Assembly (NCBI GenBank): GCA_000727475.1
Contig: KL647326.1
Coordinates: 310,001 to 374,000 of the forward strand
DNA length: 64,000 nt
From: Sarcocystis neurona
Lineage: Eukaryota; Apicomplexa; Conoidasida; Eucoccidiorida; Sarcocystidae
Direction of reading: 5' to 3'
The translations under genes were made by a program, and so were the position numbers. Below the pieces are notes generated by a model. It searched no databases, had not been told where the DNA came from, and worked only from the letters and a program-made list of their open reading frames with translations. This document shows positions 12,301 to 21,300 of this stretch, one piece after another (within the stretch, counting starts at the first letter, position 1; every line of letters starts with the position of its first letter).

Positions 12301-15300
12301 GCTGTTGTTGCTTCTCTGTGGTATATGTTGTAGGCGTTGACACTGCTTGACTATTTGATGCGCAACGGCTGCGAGGGAGTTGTTGCGGAGACGCGGGAAA
12401 ATCAATTCGCTTTGCGAGCGCTGCAGCAGTTCTCTTATACGGAAGAAGGCAGAGACCGAGGTGCTGGGAGTAAGCTACCTCACGTTTCTTTCTTTATCTT
12501 GTCGCATGTCGCCGCCGGAACGTTTCTCTGATGCGGCCGGCCCTTCACCCCCGCACTCGCGCACTGCTGCCGTTGCTGCTGCTCCTGCTGCGCGTAGACT
12601 GCCGGGATTGCCGCTGTTGTTGCTGCTCTTGCTGGGCGCGCGACACCTTGCTACTGCCGAGATTTGCGTGTGTCGCTGCTGTTGCTGCTCCGTCTCCTGG
12701 CGCGTGTGATTCTCTCCTGCTGCTGCTGCCTACCCTGACGCCTGCGCGCGGGCTGCGGCGGCAGTGATGCTGGTGCTGCTTCGTTTCCTGGTGCTGCAGC
12801 CTGCACGTGTTGCTGCTGCTGGAAAGGTGTCGCCTTAACTGCTGCGCAACACCTGCTGCTTTTGGGGCGACAGAACTGCCTGTTGCTGCTGCTTCTGCTG
12901 TGACCACGTGGCTCTTGCTGCTGCTCTACTCTCTCTCTTGGCGCTGGAAGCGCTGCGCAGCAGCAACTGCTGCTTCTTCTGCATCTCCCTGCTGGGGCAC
13001 TGGTTCTGCTGCTGCTGTAGCTGTGTGGCTGCTGCTGTTGCAGTTCGCGAGAAGGCCAAGACCGTCTGCATGCTGGCGCTCGATCCGCAGCTCTTGAAGG
13101 AGGCGAGGGACGCTGCACAGCGGAATCGCAACAAAGTAAGTTCTCCTTCAGTTTCTTTAAAGAGGAAGAAACCACCTGCTGGCAGTCCTGCGTTTCTTAA
13201 AAGGAGAAGAGGAAGAATCAAACTCTGCACACATATGTATATGTATGTGTCTGTGTATCTACGAATGGGTGTACACGCATGCGTATATATATATATGTAT
13301 ACCTGTGTGTGAAGAATTAAAAAGAAAGAAATTTACATATATATGTATGTATATGTGTACTTATGCGTATTCGCCTATATATATCTGTATATGTACATAC
13401 ATATATATATATGTATGTGTTGAGTTGTGTGTATGTATATGTGTATGTATATATCTATGCGTGTTTGCCTATATGTATAATGAGTTTACGTATCTGTATA
13501 CATACGTGTGTTGATGTATATATACTCTTCTTTCTGAGTTGGACGCATATACATATATATATATGTATATATATATGTACCCACAATGTATATATTCTAT
13601 ACATATATATATATGATCGTTATATATGTATATGATCGTATGTGCTTATGGGAAGCGGGGCACACACACGTATAGAAGTACCGGACGTAGATAATAAATT
13701 CAGAGAGAATTGTCTGTGTTGGTTTCGATAACTGTGAATCTCTTTCGAAGAAGGCCACTTTTCATTTTCTTCAGTTTCTTGTACGGCAGCGAGGAAGCTG
13801 CTGACCCCCCTGCCCCCCTCCCCCCGCCGCCGTTCGTTCGAAGCTTTCTCCGTACTACCTATACGGGGCGTCCGTGTAGTAGTGCTGGGGGCGCGGTCGG
13901 TGCTGCTCTTTTCTTTCCCAGTTGCTGCTGCCTGCTTCCTCTTCATTTTCCTGTTTTCGACCGCTCCTGCTGCGACCTTCGTGTGCTGCTACCCCTCCTG
14001 GGGTGGTTCTGCTGCCGCTGGTGTGTCTGCTGTTGCTGCTGCCGTGTGGGTGATGCTGCTGTTGTTGACCTGCTGCTGCGGTAGGTGTCGCGTGTGCGCT
14101 GCGTGTTTGCTGATCTGCTGCTGTTGGGCCCTTTGACGTGTGGGCCTTGCGGGCGGGCTGCTGCTGTCGCTGCGCGCTGCTGCTTTGCTGTTGCTTTGCT
14201 GCTGCTGTTGAAAGGAGTGGTGCTGGTGTGGGGATGTATTACTACTCGCTGCTCGTGGGAGTGACGCTGGTATGTGGTGTCTTGCTGCTGCTTTCCTGCT
14301 GCTGTTGGGAGTGACGCCGGTGTAGGGAGTCTTAATATTCGCTGCTGCTTTGCTGCTGCTGCTGCTGCGTGCAGTTTGTGGGGATTGGGGCACATGGGGA
14401 GAGGACCGGGGTGGTTATGCCATTTTATTCGAGTTCTTCGTTTTCTGCGGGGGGAAGCAGCAGCGGCAAATACGGCAACAGCGGGTACACCGGCTATTCG
14501 AACAGGAGCACCTGCCGGAGCAGCAGCGGCGTTTTAGCAACAGGCGCCGGGGGGGGGACGCCGGGGAATGCAGTGGCCGAGCGAGCAGCAGCAGCGGGCG
14601 GCAGCAGCAGGAGAGCAGCAGCGACACAAGGCGGCGGCACGTCCTTCGCTGCCGCACTGCGCAAACCGCCTGAAGCTGCGCGGCCGAAGCTAAGCAGCAG
14701 TAGCAGCAGCAGAGGCGGTCAGCAGCAGCAGCAAGAGCGGGGGGTGGTGAAGAGCAGGAGCGGCGGCAGCCGCGCAGCTGCAGCAGCGGGAGCAGCGAGG
14801 GACGAAGAGGAGGAGGAAGAGGAAGAGGAAGGAGCGGGCAGCAGCAGCAGCAGACGCAGCCGAGGAAGCAAGAAGGGAGCATCTGCTGCTGCAGCAGATC
14901 CGGCGGGGACGGGACGCAGCAGCGGAAGAAAGCAGCCAGCAGCAGAAGATAGCGATGTAGAAGAAGATGAAGAGGAGGAGGACGACGAAGAAGAAGAGGA
15001 GGAGGAGGGAAGCAGCGAGGAGTCAGAAGCTGCTGGGGTGTCTGTACACCGCAGCAGCAAGGCCCACAGCACGCATGCAGCCGCTGCCGCAGCACCCCAC
15101 CCCCACTACGAGAAAAACAAAAGTCGCAGGGCAGGAAAAGCCAGGCGCTTCTCTCGCAAAGGTTCAGATGCCGCTGCATATCACCAGCGCAGCAGCAGAA
15201 CGAGCGTGTGAGTCAACTTCTTCTGTCTCTCGATATTTACCCCAAACTGCTGGCGTCTAAACTGCTCTCTTCCCCTCTATTCATACAAACTTCCATGCAT

Positions 15301-18300
15301 ATATATATGTATATGTGTGGGCGTGTGCATCGTATACCAGTACACATATATATATATATATATATATATATCCCCGCGTATTGTAGATGGTAGTCCCCTT
15401 ATTATGTCTCTCTCTCCGAACACATATTATATATATACACACATACGTACGTATACATATATGCAGTACATTTTACATCCATCTATATAAATATGTTAGA
15501 AGGATAGATGTGTAAATGTAGCACACTTCGCTTCCCCTTATTATAGGTGATATCTCCCTTACTTTCTCTCTCTCGCTGTACATACAGAAACGTACATTAT
15601 ATAAATTATATGTACACATACACACATATATATACATATGTGTGTGAATATCCATCTTTCGCCCGCTGTTTATGTATACATATGTGTAAGAAGCATAGCT
15701 GCAGCAGCGGGAGCAGCGAGGGACGAAGAGGAGGAGGAAGAGGAAGAGGAAGGAGCGGGCAGCAGCAGCAGCAGACGCAGCCGAGGAAGCAAGAAGGGAG
15801 CATCTGCTGCTGCAGCAGATCCGGCGGGGACGGGACGCAGCAGCGGATGATATATATGTACGTATGTATTGTATATACAATACATATAATATGCATTAAA
15901 CAAATAGATGCATCAATGTATTTGCTCTTCCCTTCCCCTGTTATAGGTGATGTCTGTCTTACTCCGTATATATGTATATATATGTGTATACACGCATATA
16001 TTAAATACACCATATATATACAGAAGGAGGATAGATACATGTGAATGTGACATTCTGCCCTCCCCTGTCATCTGTCCTTATATATATAGGGAGCGAGCGA
16101 AGTATGTATATTTACGTATACATATGTGTATGCGTATGTATATATGTGTGTATGCAAATATGTGAACTATATAATACATGCGTATGTATATATAGGATAT
16201 ACAGTATATATGTAGCAAGAGCGAGTGAGGGAAATATCACTCCGTATATGTACACATACGTATCCTTGGCCGTCTGCCCGAGTAGAGGTGCGTGCATGCA
16301 GCTGCGTAGGGTCGACTCTCGCAGATATACGTACGAGTCGACGGAGAAGGATGTTGCTGAGCTCATTCGCTGTGTGAAGCACACACTTCTCCCAGTTGCA
16401 GGGGACGCCTGTTTTCTAATTTCCCGCATGCAGAGAGGTCCGTCTATTCCTGCCTGTACAACTGAGAGAAGTTTAGCGCGCTCACGCATGCAGTTGTTTA
16501 TGCATAGATGGGTGTGTGCCTGTGAGAAGAGTCAGCAGTAGGACAAAGGAGAAGAAGCAAGAAGGGAGAACTTACACAGCAGCATGCCAGCTGCAGCGGC
16601 TGCGACTGCGGCTTCCCCTGTGATGCTGCTGCTGGTGCTTCCTCGGCCGGTGTCTTGCCGTTGGTGGTGCTGCAGCGCTTCCTTCGTCCTCCGTGCTGCC
16701 GCTTGCGCGACTGCCGTGGACTGCTGCGCGGCCGTCTGCTGCCGCGGCGGTGTCCCGGGGCTGCGGGGCCGCCCCGAGCAGCAGTCTGCTGCTGCTCACG
16801 CTGCTGCTCCTCCTCACGGTGCTGCTGCTCCTCCTTACAGTGCTGCTGCTCCTCCTCACGCTGCTACTGCTGCTCCTCATGCTGCTGCTGCTGCTGCTCA
16901 CGCTGGTGCTGCTGCCGTTGATTCGGTGCTGCTGAGCTGCTGCTGTTGCTGCAGGGAGACGGATCTCCTCGGACTGGACGAGCCGTCGCTGTGGAACTCG
17001 GGTAGCGGTCCTGCTGCTCCTGCTGCCGCTGCCGGGAGTTTTGCTGCTGGTGCTGGTGCTGCGTCCGGCCTGCATGCGTTGCCTCCTCCTCCAACATTAC
17101 CAGCAGCAGCTGCTGCGCCAGCGACTCCTGCTTCAGGAGGAAGAGGCAGCACCAGCTCCTTCCTCTGTAAAGGCATGTCCTTCTCTCCTGCTCTTCCTCT
17201 CGCTGCAGCCGCTGCTGCTGTTGCTGCTGTCGCTATGCCTCTGCTGCTGCTTCGAGTCTCCATCGTCCTCGTCTGTACCTGCGACCCGTCCGCCTCCTGT
17301 TGTTGCTCCCTCTGCTACTGCTATTTCTCTTCCTCGTGCTGCTGCTGCCGTTTCCCTTCCTCTGCCGCTGCTGTTGTTTCGCAACCTGCTGTTCCTGCTG
17401 CTATTTTTCTTCCGCGTGGTGCTGCTGTTGTTTCACAACCTGCTGTTCTTGTTGCCGTTTGTCTTCCTCGTGCTGCAGCAGCAGCTGCTGCGGCTGCCGT
17501 AGGTCCCGCTGCCGCTTTCCTTTCTTTTCCGCCTGTGTCTGCTGCTGTTAACAGCGCCCGTCCTCCTGCTGCTTTTAGTCTTGCGCCCCGCGCCTATCGT
17601 GCTTCATCTGCTGTTGACGCTGCTGCTGGCTCTCGGCGAGTGCTGCTGCTGCTGTTTCTGCCGACGGCTCCGGCTGTTGCTGTCGATGACAGGCGTCTCT
17701 CTTTCCTACTTTCTCCTTCGTGTGGCCACGGTGGGCCGCCATTCTCTTTGCGTTTCTGCTGCTGGTGCTACTGCGTCTGTTGCTGCTGACGCCGGCTCGG
17801 ATGCTGCTGCTGCTGCTATCCGTCCGTCTTCGCTGCCGGTGCCTCTTCCTCTGCAGAGTCTTCCCTTGCTGCTGCTGCATGTGCGAACTGCTCTGGTGCT
17901 GCGATTTTGCTGCTGCGGTTGTTCGCTGCGCGCGTAGAAGTGGAATGGGCGGACTTCACAGCGGCACCGACGAGCACCGATGCTGCTGCTGCTGCTGTTC
18001 CTGGGAATTCGGCTGGGGAGCAGCAGCTGCTTGCCGCAGCGCTTGCAGCGCCTTCTCTGCCTGCAGTGGATCCCTGCCGCTTCGCAAGCAGCAACGCCAC
18101 ACCTGCCTCGCCGCAGCGGCTGGCGGCAATACCTTTTTATCCGCCTGCTAGTGCTGCCGCTGCGTCTGCGGCCGGCAGCGGCGCCGTGGCGTCTGCGGCG
18201 TGGGGTCCCGCTGCAGCAGCAAATAAGCCTGCCCCGCCCGCTGCCGCCCCGTTCTTTCCGGTGGGTCTCTCTGCCTCTACCTGCTGCGCATTTTGCTTCT

Positions 18301-21300
18301 CATTCTTCCTCGCCCACACTGCTGCTTCTGCTCCTCCGCCTCTTGCTCCACAGGCACAGGCGCTCTTTCTGAACAGCATGTGGCACACCGCCACGAAGCG
18401 GTGCTGCTGCTGCTGCTGCTTCCTTGGTCCATCTTTCTTGACTGGTGTCGCATGTACCGTTGCTGCTGCTGCCTTTTCTTCTTCTTCACACGCCTTTGTT
18501 CGCGGTGATCCTTGCTGTTGCCGCTGCATCCGTCTCGTTGCTCCTACGGCTGCGGCTGCTGCGTCTCTGCCGACCCTTGCTGCTGCTGTGCTCTTCTTGC
18601 TGTCGCGGCCCGTGCAGTTTGTCGCTCCCTGGGAGGCTGCCCGCAGCCTCTCTCTTCCCTCCCTCTCTTCTTCGCAGACAAGTTGGTTGTCGCCTCAACA
18701 GTATACATCATCTACCGAGAAATAGCCGGGAGCTATATCATATATGTATACACACATATATGGCCGGACGTCTAGCCTGGGACTGTACCGTATATATGTA
18801 TGTACGCGTATATATATATATATATGGACGGAAGAGTAGGCTGGGGCTGTGTCATATAAGTATATATATGGACGGAAGACTAGCTTGGGATTCTATCTTG
18901 TATGTATATATAGGTATGGACGGAAGACTACTCTGGGACTGTCTCATATATATGTATATATGCGGAAGACGAGGGTGGGACTGTATCTTACATATATGTG
19001 CATAGATAGATAGGTAGGTAGATAGGTATGTGCGTATAGGTAATGTGTGTATAAATGCACACACGCTTGTACAACAGCAAATGACTTGCTGCAGTCGCCC
19101 TGCGTGCCCCCCCTTCTCCCCCCCGGCCCTACGGCGAGAGCGTCACTACTACGCGGTGCCCTCTCCTAATAAATATATATATTTGTGAAAACGTAGGCCT
19201 GTTTTCCATAGCCAGCAGTGGATATGACTCTATATTGGTCCAGGCGGGCGCGCGAGCCGAGGTGTGCGGGGCAGATTTGCAGATAGTGGGAATGGCGGGC
19301 AGTGACAGCGATGTGTCTGCAGAAGGGGCTGCGGCCGTTCTCTTCCGCTTCCCTGCCGCACTCTCCATACGCCCCCCCCCCCCTTCCTGCCCTTCCGCCT
19401 TCCGGACTTCCCCTCCGTTCCGCTGCGGTTCTCTGCGCATGCATTTCTCTCGTCCAAGTTGCCGACCCGCAGCAGGGCCCTTCGCCGGTCCGGGGAAGCT
19501 GCCAACTTCTCCGGGCGAGAGCGACACTCGCCAGCGCGCGCATTTCTCTCCGTCTGGCTGTCGATCTGCCGTTGTCTCGCTGTCTTCCCGTCTCCGTCCC
19601 TGCTGCCCGTCTCGCTGTCTTCCCGTCTCCGTCTCTGCTGCCCGTCTCGCTGTCTTCCCGTCTCCGTCTCTGCTGCCCGTCTCGCTGTCTTCCCGTCTCT
19701 GTGTCTCCGTGCCTCGGCCGCCCTGTCCGTGTGTCTTTTTTGTGCTGTTCCGGGGGTGTGGCTCCCTGTGCTCCTTCCGTTGAGTGCTCCGCTCTCTTTT
19801 CTTCGACCTCGGCGCAGAGGAAGAAACTGCAGCAGCGACGTCTATTCGTGTCGTCTGCAGGCGCCAGAGAAGTGGTGGGCCTGCATGCATGCCGACCAGA
19901 AAGGCAGGCGTGCAACTTTCACACGCGCCACATCTCTACGCATTGGCCTATATATAAGGAGATCGGAGAAAAGAGACAGAGAGACACAAACAGTATATAT
20001 ATACATATACGTACAGAGTATCATAGAGAACGACTATATGTATATGTGCAGATAAAGACAGAGAAAGCTATGTATTTATATATATATATATGGAAAGACA
20101 GAGAGAGAGGAAGAAAGAGAAGAAGAGAGAGGGACACATATATATATAGATATGGCTATGTGAGTGTATATATATATATATGGCTATGCGAATGTGTATA
20201 TATATATGTTTATATCTGTGTGTGTGTCTCTCTTTCTGTGTGTATGAGTGTTCTTCGTGTATGTTGCGCTGGGCATGTGAAGCGTCGGGCGTGTAGAGAT
20301 CACCTTCGTTTTTGAAGTACTTGTCAGCACTTGCACCTGCTGCTGCTGGATCCTCCCCTGCTTCCTTTCATTTCTCCTTTGCTGCTGCTGCTGCGGCACC
20401 GTTGTCGTCTGCCGCTGTTGCTGCTGGATTCGCCGTTGCTTCTTCAACTTCGTCTCCGCTGCTGTTGCTGTTGCACCGTTTCCTGGTTCTCCGTCGGCTG
20501 CTGCTCTTGGCCTCTGTCCCGCGCGCGCGCGGTGATTTTATCGCAGTTGCCACGCCTGCGTGGCATCGCGCGACGACAACGGTGCCCCAGCGCTGTCTCT
20601 CGCCCACTTCGCTGCTGCTGCTGCTGCTCTTCTCCGTCCTGCTGCTGCGATTTCCTCTCTCCTGCTGCTGCTGCTGCTTTCCCTGGTGATATTTCTGCTT
20701 TCTCTCTCTCTTGCTGCCGTGCCCCTGCTGCAGTTGCTGCTTTCTCTCTCTCCTGCTGCCGCTGCGTTCTTTCACGTGCTGCTGTTGCTGCTTTCTCTCT
20801 CACCTGGTGCTGTTGCTGCCTCCTTTCACCTGCTGCTGCTCTTGCGGTTCCTTCTTCCGTCGGTGGCGAGCGAACTTCCAGGTGCTGTCTGCATGGCGAA
20901 CAACACCGGGGCGGCGCTGCTGCAGAGTAGGGGCTACGCTGACTACTGAAGTTTCTTTCTGCGGAGCAGATCTCTGCATGACTGTGCTGCAATACTTTTG
21001 TGTGGGCTCGCCTGCATGCGTTTTTTTTAGGCGCGATTCGATATGCATTCCTCCTCGCTGGGCTTCCTGCCTCAGCAGCAGCAGCAGCAACGTCTGGGCG
21101 CTGCAGCAGCGGGAGGAGGAGGGACAGCAGGAGCAGCGTCTGCAGCAGAAGACAAGAATCCGTTCTCGTTGCTGGGTGCAGCAGCTCCTGGCATGGTGGT
21201 GCCACCAACTGCAGTGCAGCAGCAGCAACAGCAGCAACCGCCGGTGCTGACGCAGACTCCTACCTCGCCATTTTGCAAGACACAAGGTAAAGAAGAGCTT

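Larger units (their letters stand above)
10872..12333 (+). other. Epsin-like intron 3
   Basis: 1462 bases: AT microsatellites (10915-11480) with copy B of the 63-base repeat, then CTG-sense sequence (11510-12310) including a degenerate 43-46 base tandem repeat at about 12120-12300, and the acceptor TATATGTTGTAG. Confidence 0.75.
18261..21030 (+). other. Epsin-like intron 8
   Basis: 2770 bases: CTG-sense sequence (18280-18650), a TATATG microsatellite with repeated GGACGGAAGACTAG words (18725-19060), CT-rich sequence with a 35-base tandem repeat (19375-19790), another microsatellite (19940-20270), CTG-sense sequence (20320-20850), unique sequence and acceptor TTTTTTTTAG. Possible optional exons: 18354 onward after CTTGCTCCACAG (AQALFLNSMWHTATKR, same phase) and 18679 onward after CTTCTTCGCAG. 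Neither is needed for frame continuity. Confidence 0.6.

Noticed and set aside
16584..17789. Contiguous 401-residue + ORF
   Set aside because: Only 16955-17166 behaves as coding in phase with neighbours; the remainder is CTG/CT-rich intron.
21072..21278. Cys-rich minus ORF over exon 9
   Set aside because: It is antisense to the phase-matched NPF exon and is made by complement of poly-Gln codons.
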